Part shown: positions 8,729 to 17,667 of the stretch, piece by piece | Position numbering within the stretch: the first letter of the stretch is position 1 | Layout of the letters: every line of letters starts with the position of its first letter | Assembly (NCBI RefSeq): GCF_001593005.1 | Contig: NZ_LQZQ01000049.1 | Location: 310,001 to 374,000, forward strand | DNA length: 64,000 nt | Origin: Roseivirga ehrenbergii | Lineage (GTDB): Bacteria > Bacteroidota > Bacteroidia > Cytophagales > Cyclobacteriaceae | Direction: 5' to 3' | The notes under the pieces: model-generated | The model's input: only the letters and a program-made list of their open reading frames with translations | The model's database searches: none | What the model was told of the DNA's origin: nothing | Program-made: the position numbers and the translations under genes

Positions 8729-9118
8729 TTAGAATGGTAAGTCGTCTGAACTATCGCTGTTTAACCAATCTGGCTCATCGCTTGCAGATGGTGGAGGAGG
8801 TGTATTTCCGTTGGCTTGAGGCGCTGCACTTTGCCCAGCAGATTCAGGAGTAATTCTCCAAGCTTGTAAAGAATTGAAATATTTTACCTGACCTTGAGCA
8901 TCTGTCCATTTTCTTCCTTTGAGGTTGAAACTTACGTTCACCGTTTGGTTGGGTTTGAAACTGTCTAAAAGATCACATTTATCTTGAATGGCTTCAAACT
9001 TCACATACTCAGGGTATTGTGGGTTTTCAGCATATTCTACAACAAACTCTCTTTTTCTGAAAGAGGCAGATACTTGTTGGGTTGGGAATATTTCGAGGAG
9101 TTTAGCTTTGAGTTCCAT
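8729..9118 (-). CDS. DUF3127 domain-containing protein
   Basis: The 129-residue protein has a DUF3127 core (residues 1-90: MELKAKLLEIFPTQ, FRKREFVVEYAENPQYPEYV, FNLKGRKWTD, YFNSLQAWRI). A Pro/Gln/Ser-rich tail ends with the acidic tip SSDDLPF. DUF3127 is common in Bacteroidota and is predicted to take an OB fold. The acidic DDLPF tip resembles the C-terminal tail of single-stranded DNA-binding proteins, so an SSB-like role is plausible but unproven. It is the first gene of an operon with lhgO; their functional link is unknown. Confidence 0.85.
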   Translation of the reverse strand: MELKAKLLEIFPTQQVSASFRKREFVVEYAENPQYPEYVKFEAIQDKCDLLDSFKPNQTVNVSFNLKGRKWTDAQGQVKYFNSLQAWRITPESAGQSAAPQANGNTPPPPSASDEPDWLNSDSSDDLPF

Positions 9119-9321
9119 TTTCTAAATTTTGCTCAAAACAATTGATTAAATAGTCAAGATGCAAATTCAAATCGTAACTATAATTTGATTTAGCTTAAAA
9201 CCTTTTTTCAAAACATAAGTCAAATGAGCGGACAATCGGTTGATCTAAAACTTCTTTTAGTTGATGAAAATACTCATATTGAGACAAGTTTGACTAACTA
9301 CTATATATTGACAAGACTACG

Positions 9322-12300
9322 TTGAGGAGGCTAATTCTATCTTTTTTTGGACTGCTATGTATTGCCCTATCGGTAAATGCTCAAGTTACTACTGAGGGTA
9401 GAGATTTCTGGTTTGGGTTTATGGATAACGCGAATGCGGAGTCAATAGAGATTTATATCAGTGCAGAAAAATCTACTTCAGTAACAATACAAACACCACT
9501 CGATGTCTTTAATGTCACAGTAACTGTTGATCCTGGAGTATCAAAGAAAGTAGTACTTCCATTAAATCTTATGCCAACAGATGAGGGTAAGCACGGTTTT
9601 GGCATTCATGTTACTTCCGATAGTCCCATTTCGCTATATGCATTAAATAAGAGGCAGTTCAGTGCGGATGCTGCTGTTATATTGCCTACACCTGCTTTAG
9701 GGAATGAATATTATGTGGTGGCGCATATGGAACCTCCTGGGGATATAGTAGAAAGCTCGAGAGAATCAGAGTTTCTTGTGGTGGCCTCGGAAGATGGAAC
9801 GCAAATTGAAATTACCCCAACTGGCACTACTTACAATGGTTGGTTAAAAGGAATTCCCCAAACGATTGAATTAAATGCTGGCGAAACCTATTTGGTGAAA
9901 TCAGATGAGGATTTAAGTGGCTCTTATGTACGTACGGTGAGCCAAAATAGCTCTGATTGTAAGAATATAGCCGTTTTTGGGGGTAATGTGTTTACTAATG
10001 TTGGAGGTTGCGGGCCTGCTAGAGATCACTTGCTAGAACAAATGTTTCCTGTTTCCACCTGGGGAAAGAACTTTCTTTTTGTTCCGTATGAAACGCGTCA
10101 GGGAGGAGATTATGTAAAAATTATTGCTGCTGAGAATGATACGAGAATTTCAATCTCAAAAATGTCACAAACTTTGATTTTAAATGCGGGGGAAGTGAAG
10201 ATTTATAAGGCACTTGAGGGGGTGAGAACCATTTCGGCAGATAAGCCCATTACTGTGGCTCAGTTTAGCCGTAGTCAAGATTGTGATGGAGTGCCTTCCG
10301 ACCCGTTTATGATCATTGTGAGTCCATTAGAGCAAAGGATTAAATCCGTTACTTTTAATGCCTTTGTTGTTCAGAATATTGCTAAATATTACCTGACCTT
10401 AATTACAGCGAGCGATGCCGTGAAAGATGTGTTTTTGGATGGTGTGGACATTACAAGCCAGTTTAAAACCGAAGGTGATGCGGCTTATGCATCGTTGAAT
10501 ATTGCTCAAGGAAATCATAGACTTACAGCCCCTGAAGGTGTAATTGCCTATGTGTATGGTTATGGAAATGCAGAGTCATTCGGCTATTCGGCTGGCGCCA
10601 GCCTTGAAAACCTCAATGCTCAACTTTTATTGGCCGATGCCAACCTTAACATTATTTCAAATGAAGGCTGTTTAAATTCAGATATTGATTTTAAAATTCA
10701 GTTTGAAACCATACCGGGAGAAGATCCTCTTTATACAGTTTTCGATTGGCATTTTGATGATGGCGCAATGGCTACTGGTGAAGAAGTAAACCATACTTAT
10801 ACCACTCCTGGCGATTATGTAATCAGAGTAATTGCTTCCAACGGTGAAGGCAGCTGTGGTAATTCAGAAGTTTTTACAAAACAGGTCACCATATTGGAAG
10901 TGGAGGCCACTGAAATCGTAGGGCCACAATCGGTTTGCCCGGATGTTGATTTGATTGATTATTCTGTGGTAGGTGCAGATGAAAATACCTACGAATGGAT
11001 TATTTCGGCCGATGGTCAAATCACTAGTGGCCAAGGAACGGATCAAATTCAAGTGTCATGGGGAGCTCCTAATGATAATGCCTTCTTGAAAGTAGTACCG
11101 AAAAATGCTTTAGGCTGTATAGGTGATACGCTGGAAATTCCTGTGAAAATTAATAAGGAACTTGCTCCACCATTACCTACAGGCAAATCAGAAGTTTGTT
11201 TTACAGAATTTCAAGAGGTTACTTATTCTACACCGCAAACCAATGGTTCTGTATATACTTGGGAAGTAGTCGGAGGAACTTTTATTAATGGTATTAACAC
11301 GGGGAATGAAGTAAAGATCAAATGGAATGGAGTTGGAAATGGTAAGGTCAGGTTTTTAGAATCCAACCCTTTGGTTGCCGATTGCGATGGTTACTCTGAT
11401 TATTTACCGGTTATTGTGTATTCAGAAATTAAGCCCGTAGCCAATATCACTAACATTTCCTGCTTTGGATTAAAAAATGGAGCGATTGACCTCACGGTAA
11501 CTGGCGGAAAGCCAGGTAACTATACCGCTACTTGGGATAATGGAATGACAGGCCTTTCGATTTCTGGACTTGCTGCTGGTAATTATGAAGCCACCATTAC
11601 TGATGCTGTGGGTTGTGAAATTACTCAAACATATACCATTACAGAACCGACTCCTTTAACGGTTACCGATGAGTCTGTTTTACCGGTAAGGTGCTTTTCG
11701 GAAACCAATGGAAGTATCGCTTTAAACATTACAGGTGGAACACCGAATGCACAAGGAAAATACTCGATAAAAGTAGTCGGAGTGAATTTTGATAAAACCT
11801 ACAGTGATCCTGTAATCACGAATTTACCAGCAGGTGGTTATGCCGTTACGGTTACCGATGCCAACGGCTGTCAGGTTTCAAGAACTTATACGATTGTCGA
11901 ACCTCCCGCCTTAGAGCCTTTCTTGGAGTCATTCCTAAATGAGGAAATATGCCCTCAGGCTTCAAATGGGAAGACTTATATTGAAGCCAAAGGAGGAACG
12001 CCAGATTACCAGTTCTTCTGGAGCAACAAACCAAATATTGATTCGCAAGAGGGAAGCGACTTCTCACAAGGGGCTTATTCTTTGACCATTGTAGATGCCA
12101 GTGGTTGTGAGACAGAAATGGATTTTGACGTGCAGGAGCGCTTTCCTAAAATCTTCTTGCCAAATGCTTTTTCGCCAAATAGTGTGCAAGCAGTTAATCG
12201 AGTTTTTAAGCCAATTAACGACTGCAATCTTCAGTACACTATGCAGATTTTCAATAAATGGGGCGAGATTATTTTTTCTACAGAAGATATTGCCATAGGC

Positions 12301-12429
12301 TGGGATGGTACCTTTAAGGGTAGTAAGGTTCAAGATGGGCAGTATAGCTATTTGATTTTCTATGCTGGATCAGTGAATGGGGTCAGTTTTGAAGAAACCA
12401 GAAGGGGAACTGTAAAAGTTTTTTATTGA
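9322..12429 (+). CDS. Large secreted adhesin-like protein with SprB-type repeats and type IX secretion C-terminal domain
   Basis: This 1035-residue surface protein starts with a signal peptide (MRRLILSFFGLLCIALSVNAQ). An IgGFc-binding-like N-terminal region follows (about 22-430, with FWFGFMDN near the start). Next come a PKD domain (about 450-525, FDWHFDDGAMATGEEVNHTY) and PKD/Ig-like repeats. Three SprB-like repeats follow (about 700-930, each with a TGGTP or TGGKPG turn and a closing strand such as TYTITEPTPL). The end is a CHU_C/gliding-motility type B C-terminal domain (FPKIFLPNAFSPN to the C-terminus). This predicts export by the type IX system to the cell surface. The only start that keeps the signal peptide is TTG at 9322; an in-frame stop lies at 9295. 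It appears monocistronic. Confidence 0.88.
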   Translation: MRRLILSFFGLLCIALSVNAQVTTEGRDFWFGFMDNANAESIEIYISAEKSTSVTIQTPLDVFNVTVTVDPGVSKKVVLPLNLMPTDEGKHGFGIHVTSDSPISLYALNKRQFSADAAVILPTPALGNEYYVVAHMEPPGDIVESSRESEFLVVASEDGTQIEITPTGTTYNGWLKGIPQTIELNAGETYLVKSDEDLSGSYVRTVSQNSSDCKNIAVFGGNVFTNVGGCGPARDHLLEQMFPVSTWGKNFLFVPYETRQGGDYVKIIAAENDTRISISKMSQTLILNAGEVKIYKALEGVRTISADKPITVAQFSRSQDCDGVPSDPFMIIVSPLEQRIKSVTFNAFVVQNIAKYYLTLITASDAVKDVFLDGVDITSQFKTEGDAAYASLNIAQGNHRLTAPEGVIAYVYGYGNAESFGYSAGASLENLNAQLLLADANLNIISNEGCLNSDIDFKIQFETIPGEDPLYTVFDWHFDDGAMATGEEVNHTYTTPGDYVIRVIASNGEGSCGNSEVFTKQVTILEVEATEIVGPQSVCPDVDLIDYSVVGADENTYEWIISADGQITSGQGTDQIQVSWGAPNDNAFLKVVPKNALGCIGDTLEIPVKINKELAPPLPTGKSEVCFTEFQEVTYSTPQTNGSVYTWEVVGGTFINGINTGNEVKIKWNGVGNGKVRFLESNPLVADCDGYSDYLPVIVYSEIKPVANITNISCFGLKNGAIDLTVTGGKPGNYTATWDNGMTGLSISGLAAGNYEATITDAVGCEITQTYTITEPTPLTVTDESVLPVRCFSETNGSIALNITGGTPNAQGKYSIKVVGVNFDKTYSDPVITNLPAGGYAVTVTDANGCQVSRTYTIVEPPALEPFLESFLNEEICPQASNGKTYIEAKGGTPDYQFFWSNKPNIDSQEGSDFSQGAYSLTIVDASGCETEMDFDVQERFPKIFLPNAFSPNSVQAVNRVFKPINDCNLQYTMQIFNKWGEIIFSTEDIAIGWDGTFKGSKVQDGQYSYLIFYAGSVNGVSFEETRRGTVKVFY

Positions 12430-12447
12430 AGTTCAAGTGGAATGAAA

Positions 12448-13227
12448 TTAATCAAGCGTAATTCTTCTGTACTTTGCTTTTAATAATACAAAAAACCCGA
12501 AAGCAATCATTCCAAAGGCAATTACAGCAAGTATAATGGTACCGAAGGTCTCTTCCAAAAAGTGGAAAGCTTCGTTAGTACCGTCTACTTCATCGGGGTT
12601 AGCGGAGATAGCTCCTTTTAATGTAAGAAAGGTGATTACTGCGAATACGAGAGCCCTAGCTGCAAAACCAATGATTCCTGCTTTTATTAAAACGGTTTTT
12701 TGCCTCTTACTTTCAATATCAGATGTATTGATTTTTTTCTTGTAGATTCCTGATGCAACTAAGTAGATTTGAAATATAGTCTTGATTAGAAAAACAACGG
12801 ACATAAAATAGAGAAAAATCACACCGAATTTACTATTCAATAAGGGCGTAAATAATTGACTGTCTCCTGAATCGCTTAATGGAAAAATAACCAGTTTTGC
12901 GGCTGTAAATCCTAGCATTCCGTAGAATACACCACTGGATAGATAGCTAAATCGAGTTGACCAACCTTGAGCATCTTTGTCTATTTCTTCTGGATTTTTA
13001 ATTGCAACTGTGCTCGTCCAAATAAGGTAAATGAACAAGCCTATTGCTGTCAGACTCAATATTACTTTACCAATAACATTACTTGAAATGTATTGAAAAG
13101 CTTCGGTACTTCCTGCTTTAACTCCTCCAATTCCAAAAGCAGTCATGGCAGTTAACCCACCAATCAATAGGTATACAAAGCCCTTTGAAGCTATTCCGAA
13201 TCGGGCCAATTTTTCTAATGTATTCAA
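12448..13227 (-). CDS. DUF1206 domain-containing membrane protein
   Basis: The 259-residue integral membrane protein has six hydrophobic helices arranged as three repeated pairs. Each begins with a short amphipathic RFGIASKGFVYLLIGG-like motif: residues 8-24, a weaker copy near 90-100, and AGIIGFAARALVFAVITFLT near 185. This threefold repeat is the DUF1206 pattern. Function is unknown; homologues often sit in stress-related loci. It converges with the large adhesin gene (18 bp between stops). The gene for a YqaE/Pmp3-like peptide lies just upstream on the same strand, which fits a membrane-stress operon. Confidence 0.85.
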   Translation of the reverse strand: MNTLEKLARFGIASKGFVYLLIGGLTAMTAFGIGGVKAGSTEAFQYISSNVIGKVILSLTAIGLFIYLIWTSTVAIKNPEEIDKDAQGWSTRFSYLSSGVFYGMLGFTAAKLVIFPLSDSGDSQLFTPLLNSKFGVIFLYFMSVVFLIKTIFQIYLVASGIYKKKINTSDIESKRQKTVLIKAGIIGFAARALVFAVITFLTLKGAISANPDEVDGTNEAFHFLEETFGTIILAVIAFGMIAFGFFVLLKAKYRRITLD

Positions 13228-13233
13228 CCTTGC

Positions 13234-13395
13234 TTATTTAGGTCTTGATAAAACGTAAAATGCATGAAGAATTCCTGGCACTATACCTAAAATCGTCAGA
13301 ATGAGGTTAATCCAAAAGGCACTTGAAATCCCTCTGTCGAATGCCACGGCAACGGGGGGTAAAATGATAGCGAGTATAACTTGTAGTAGTGTCAT
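13234..13395 (-). CDS. YqaE/Pmp3 family small membrane protein
   Basis: The 53-residue protein reads MTLLQVILAIILPPVAVAFDRG followed by a second helix ILTILGIVPGILHAFYVL. The LPPVAV motif and the two-helix hairpin are the signature of the YqaE/Pmp3/UPF0057 family. These proteolipid-like peptides are linked to membrane potential and salt or cold stress. The frame stays open to 13437, but the ATG at 13393-13395 gives the standard family length. It is 6 bp upstream of the DUF1206 gene, so both are probably one transcript. Confidence 0.9.
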   Translation of the reverse strand: MTLLQVILAIILPPVAVAFDRGISSAFWINLILTILGIVPGILHAFYVLSRPK

Positions 13396-13702
13396 AATAT
13401 ATAGGTTTGATTTGTTCTGTGACCTTGCAAATAGCATGCATAAGCGGAAATGTCTTTATAAGCTCATCTTTTGACATGTATAAGTAGCTTTCTGTGGAAA
13501 AATTGACGTTACGGTTGTAGAAGTTTTGACCTTGTTAGTTTATTAAATTGTCTTTGACCAAGTGTAAATTCATTTATGAAAAAACAAAAAGCATTCACGT
13601 TCAATAAATCTCGTAATAGGTACACTGAAAGTTTTTCGCTAGACTTCCTTCACAAATCAATGCCTTTCTTTAATTTCAGCATTGGACTGAAAACTTATTA
13701 TT
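13396..13702. other. Intergenic region upstream of the addA-like gene
   Basis: This 307-bp region separates the divergent YqaE and AddA-like genes and should hold both promoters. The only open frame is a 48-codon ATG frame at 13576-13722 that overlaps the AddA start in another frame. It encodes a basic peptide (MKKQKAFTFNKSRNRY at the start) with no recognised family. It could be a leader peptide or chance. No repeat or clear terminator is visible. Confidence 0.5.
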
Positions 13703-16700
13703 TTGGCATTAACGGTTTATAAATCTTCCGCAGGTTCGGGTAAAACCTTTACACTCGTAAAGGAATATGTCAAGTTGCTGATTAAAAGGCCACAAGACTT
13801 TAAACATATCTTGGCCATCACCTTCACCAACAAGGCTACGGAAGAAATGAAAACCCGTATTCTCAAGGCTTTGGAAGAAATGGGAGCGGGCAAGGAAACG
13901 CAGCTGTTCAAAATATTAGCCACCGAGCTTGCTGCAGAATTAACCCCGCTTAACATTCAACAAAGGGCCGAAGAAGCCTATGACCTCATCATTCATAATT
14001 ACGGTCGTTTTGAAGTGTCCACCATCGACAGCTTCTTTTCTAGGGTACTCAAGTCTTTTGCAAGAGAATTGGATTTGCCTCTCAGTTATGAAGTAGAAAT
14101 GAATACCTCCATGGCCTTGCAAGAAGCCATGAATGAGCTTTTCAAAAGCTTGGACGACAATAAGGAAGTGCGCCAATGGCTTACTCAATATGCCAAAGAG
14201 CAAATTGAAAGCGATAAATCATGGAACGTAGATCAGCAGATTGAAAAGCTTGGCGGTAACCTTTTCAGAGAATCTTTCCAAGATGGTTTCAGCGGGCTAA
14301 ACCTTAGTTTCGATGAACTGAAAAAGATCATTGAATCACTTAGGTCAGATATTAAGTCTTTTGAAGTACAACTAAAAAAGTATGGAAATGAAGCTTTAGA
14401 TTTAATTTCTCAGTATGGGTTACAAGCAGCAGATTTTAGTGGCGGCCAAGCACGAAGTGTGGCCAATACATTTGTGAAGCTTACCAATAAGGATTACAAA
14501 CTCACTTCTACTTTTATTAAAACCGTAAATGGTGATAGCAATTGGTACGCTCAAAAGTCAGATAAGAAAGCAGAAATAGATCAATTGGTGTCGGGTAGGT
14601 TTGGAGAGATTTGTCAAGGTATTGTTGATTTTATTGAAGACAACGAAAGTGATTATAACTCCGCGAAAGCTATTCTAAAAAATGTGTATGCTTTTGGTTT
14701 ACTAGAAGAGTTGAATAAGTATTTAAAAGAATACCGCGATGAGCACAACGTAATGCTTATTTCGGATACGAATATCATTCTCAAAGATATTCTGGAGCAA
14801 GCCGATGCGCCTTTCATTTTCGAAAAGCTCGGTAGTTTTTACAAGCATATTATGATCGATGAGTTTCAGGATACTTCCAATTTTCAGTGGAGCAACCTAA
14901 AACCTTTGATCATCAACGCCCTTTCAGAAGATAATGAAGTGCTGATTGTAGGGGATGTAAAGCAGTCCATTTATCGTTTCAGAGGCGGGAATATGCGTTT
15001 GTTACTTTCACAAGTGAAGGAAGAGCTAGGTGCTTTTTATCCTAAAGAAGCCGATCAGGTGCTGAATGACAACTGGCGAAGTTTGAGTAGTATTGTCAAC
15101 TTCAATAATAACTTGTTTGGAAAACTGCCAGAAGCTTTCGGTAAAAACGAAGTACTGCATGACACATCTTTGTTTACCCAAGCCTATGAAAACCACGAGC
15201 AACAAATTCAAGGAGGAGAAGGCGGCTACGTGCAAATGCGTTATTATTCTTCTTCCGATGAAGAAGATGAAAAATGGCAGACACAATCTGTTAAGGACCT
15301 TCTAATTCAAATTAGAGAGAACAAAGAAAAGGGCTTTTCACTGAGCGATATGCTTATTTTGGTGAATCGTAACAAGGAAATTTCAGATATTGCCACTGCT
15401 TTTCTAAGCGAGAAAATTCCCTTTATCAATGGTGAATCGCTCAAGCTTCAACAGAGCGAATCGGTTTTATTTGTGCTGGAATTACTCCGCTATTTACAAT
15501 CGGGTAAGGATGAAGTGCTCATGCTCAACCTCATCAGTCTTTTCTTCAGGTTGAACGATATTCCAGAGCAAGCTGTAATGCTGCGCGGAAAAGGAGAACG
15601 AATGACTTTGGAAGAAGCAGGTTTTCCTCAAGAATTTCTGAACAGACAATACGAAATAAAGCAGTATGCACTTTTTGACTTGGTGAGTGAGTTATTGCTC
15701 ATGTTCGACATCGAAAAGAAGGCAGATGTGTACTTGCAACAGCTTTTGGATGTTATTCTTGAGCAGTCACAGCGAGGCGCCAATTCCATCAATACTTTTT
15801 TAGAATGGTGGGATAAGGAAGGAGATAATCAAACGGTAGCCACAAGTGAGAAAACCAATGCCATAAGAATTCTGACGATTCATAAATCTAAGGGACTGGA
15901 ATCGCCTATTGTGTTTATTCCCTTTACCAATTGGGATATTTTGCCCAATGCTAACACACATCAGTTTTGGACGAAGAATATACCTGAGCAGTACCAATCG
16001 CTTCAGTACATTCCGCTAGATTTCAGTAAAAGCACATTGCTTAAATCTCATTTTCAAGAAGATTATTATACCGAAGCAACAGAAAGTGCGCTTGATATTC
16101 TCAATAAAACCTATGTGGCTTTTACTCGGCCCAGAGAGAAACTTTATTTAGCAGCACCAATGCCAAAGAAGGCTGGTAGTACTAGAATCCATGAGTTTCT
16201 ACTGGATTTACTTCCTGAAATTGGATTGCTTTCTCAAGAAGAATCTACTTACACGCAGTTCAGTTTGGGTACTGATGGTCAAAACATCGGGAGCGGAGAA
16301 GAAATAGATGCATCCGTAGCGATTGGCATTTATCCTCAAGTTTCCTTCCTCAATCAACTGACCATCCGCAATGATTCAGAACGCTTTTTTATGCTGCAAG
16401 AAACCGAAGAAGCGCAGAACATAAGTTTAGGAAATCAGGTGCACGAAGTACTTTCTGCCATTCGGGTAAAGGAAGATTTAGAAATGGTTTTAAGGCAGTT
16501 TTTACAAGCTGGAGAATTAGACCATAATGCAATAGCGCTAGTGAAAGATCGAATCCTCAAGCTTTTTGAGGATCCAAAAATCAGTGTCTGGTTTTCTGAT
16601 GACTATGAGGTTTTCAATGAAAGAGAAATTTGGTTCGAAGGCAAAGCCCATAAACCAGACCGGCTACTGATTAAAGGAAAAGAGGCAGTGATTATCGACT

Positions 16701-16840
16701 ATAAAAAGGAAAAGGAAAGCCCAGCCCATCATGAACAAGTGAAACGTTATATGAACGCCATGAAAGCCCTTGGTTTTGAGCAGGTCTCCGGTCATTTAAT
16801 CTATGTTGAACCAGTAATAGTGAAGGAGGTGATAACATGA
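13703..16840 (+). CDS. AddA-like UvrD/RecB-type helicase-nuclease
   Basis: The 1045-residue protein is a superfamily 1A helicase fused to a nuclease. Walker A is KSSAGSGKTFTL (residues 7-18), motif Ia is ITFTNKATEEM, Walker B is IDEFQDTSNFQW, motif III is GDVKQSIYRFRGG, motif V is ILTIHKSKGLESP and motif VI is YVAFTRPREKLYL. The C-terminal RecB-type nuclease has GNQVHEVL and DRLLIKGKEAVIIDYKKEK, with the catalytic aspartate near residue 998. It should process double-strand DNA ends for recombination together with the AddB-like protein downstream. The start is a TTG at 13703; no ATG preserves the N-terminal VYKSSAGSGKT strand. Its stop overlaps the next gene (ATGA, 16837-16840). Confidence 0.9.
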   Translation: MALTVYKSSAGSGKTFTLVKEYVKLLIKRPQDFKHILAITFTNKATEEMKTRILKALEEMGAGKETQLFKILATELAAELTPLNIQQRAEEAYDLIIHNYGRFEVSTIDSFFSRVLKSFARELDLPLSYEVEMNTSMALQEAMNELFKSLDDNKEVRQWLTQYAKEQIESDKSWNVDQQIEKLGGNLFRESFQDGFSGLNLSFDELKKIIESLRSDIKSFEVQLKKYGNEALDLISQYGLQAADFSGGQARSVANTFVKLTNKDYKLTSTFIKTVNGDSNWYAQKSDKKAEIDQLVSGRFGEICQGIVDFIEDNESDYNSAKAILKNVYAFGLLEELNKYLKEYRDEHNVMLISDTNIILKDILEQADAPFIFEKLGSFYKHIMIDEFQDTSNFQWSNLKPLIINALSEDNEVLIVGDVKQSIYRFRGGNMRLLLSQVKEELGAFYPKEADQVLNDNWRSLSSIVNFNNNLFGKLPEAFGKNEVLHDTSLFTQAYENHEQQIQGGEGGYVQMRYYSSSDEEDEKWQTQSVKDLLIQIRENKEKGFSLSDMLILVNRNKEISDIATAFLSEKIPFINGESLKLQQSESVLFVLELLRYLQSGKDEVLMLNLISLFFRLNDIPEQAVMLRGKGERMTLEEAGFPQEFLNRQYEIKQYALFDLVSELLLMFDIEKKADVYLQQLLDVILEQSQRGANSINTFLEWWDKEGDNQTVATSEKTNAIRILTIHKSKGLESPIVFIPFTNWDILPNANTHQFWTKNIPEQYQSLQYIPLDFSKSTLLKSHFQEDYYTEATESALDILNKTYVAFTRPREKLYLAAPMPKKAGSTRIHEFLLDLLPEIGLLSQEESTYTQFSLGTDGQNIGSGEEIDASVAIGIYPQVSFLNQLTIRNDSERFFMLQETEEAQNISLGNQVHEVLSAIRVKEDLEMVLRQFLQAGELDHNAIALVKDRILKLFEDPKISVWFSDDYEVFNEREIWFEGKAHKPDRLLIKGKEAVIIDYKKEKESPAHHEQVKRYMNAMKALGFEQVSGHLIYVEPVIVKEVIT

Positions 16841-17643
16841 GGTGGATTATATGTTTGTCATTTTTGCTTTTACAGTTTTATGCTGAAGCTCAACAAAGTA
16901 TATATTCAGTTTTACGTTTTGCTGATGAAACGCCCAATAAGGGTAAAGTCAAATTAATAGATGAGAGTAGGACTTTTTATCGTATTTCAAGGATCATAAA
17001 ACAGTCGAGGGTGTTGGAGTATAATGAAAATCAACAGTTGTTGGTTGAGAAAAGGTATTCCAAGAAAGAAGGGAAATACTTAGAGGTCATGTTTGGATAT
17101 GAAAATGGGCAGAAGGCTTACAGAAAAAGCACTGCGAAATCAGATGACGGTTTCTCAACTGAGTTTAATTCGTATCGCTATTCCAAAGAAGGCCATTTAA
17201 TCGCAATGGTTTATTATGACTCTGATTCAGTTGTAACTAGACAAATTACTTTGAACAATAACGAGAATGGGCATCCAATACAATTAAAAAAGTATCGGGG
17301 CGAAGAGTTAATTGGTATTGAAGAGGCTCGCTATGATTACAGCAACAACAGAGTTTATATTAAGGCATTAAATGAGTTTGGAGATGTCATTTCAGAGGTT
17401 GATTATACAGTTGATCAAAGATTAAAGAATCCAGAGTTTACCTATGATGATCATGACAATGTGGTTGCTTTCCCTAGAAACGTTAAAGGCTCAGACCAAA
17501 TGTATACCTTAAGAAAATATAAGTATGATGATAATGGAAACTGGACTACCATTACCGTTTATTTGGCTGAGAAGAGGGGCGATAAATATATTTTTATGAT
17601 AAAGGATAGTGTGTTCAAAAGAAAAATCACCTACTATAAATAA
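16837..17643 (+). CDS. Secreted YD/RHS-like repeat protein, inserted between addA- and addB-like genes
   Basis: The 268-residue protein starts with a signal peptide (MRWIICLSFLLLQFYAEAQQ). The rest is a run of beta hairpins with patterns such as LEYNENQQLLVEKRYSK, YRYSKEGHLIAMVYYDSD and YKYDDNGNWTTITVY. These resemble the short YD-like repeats of Bacteroidota periplasmic or outer-membrane proteins. No enzyme motif is visible, and function is unknown. It is translationally coupled to the AddA-like gene and lies 24 bp before the AddB-like gene, so it is co-transcribed with them. An exported protein has no obvious place in a cytoplasmic DNA-repair operon. An insertion that kept the operon intact is the simplest explanation. 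Confidence 0.75.
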   Translation: MRWIICLSFLLLQFYAEAQQSIYSVLRFADETPNKGKVKLIDESRTFYRISRIIKQSRVLEYNENQQLLVEKRYSKKEGKYLEVMFGYENGQKAYRKSTAKSDDGFSTEFNSYRYSKEGHLIAMVYYDSDSVVTRQITLNNNENGHPIQLKKYRGEELIGIEEARYDYSNNRVYIKALNEFGDVISEVDYTVDQRLKNPEFTYDDHDNVVAFPRNVKGSDQMYTLRKYKYDDNGNWTTITVYLAEKRGDKYIFMIKDSVFKRKITYYK

Positions 17644-17667
17644 CCTTAGTACGAAGTCGATCAACAT

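Noticed and set aside
13576-13722. A 48-codon ATG frame overlapping the AddA-like start
   Set aside because: It overlaps the AddA start in another frame and has no family match; it could be a leader peptide but I cannot support it.
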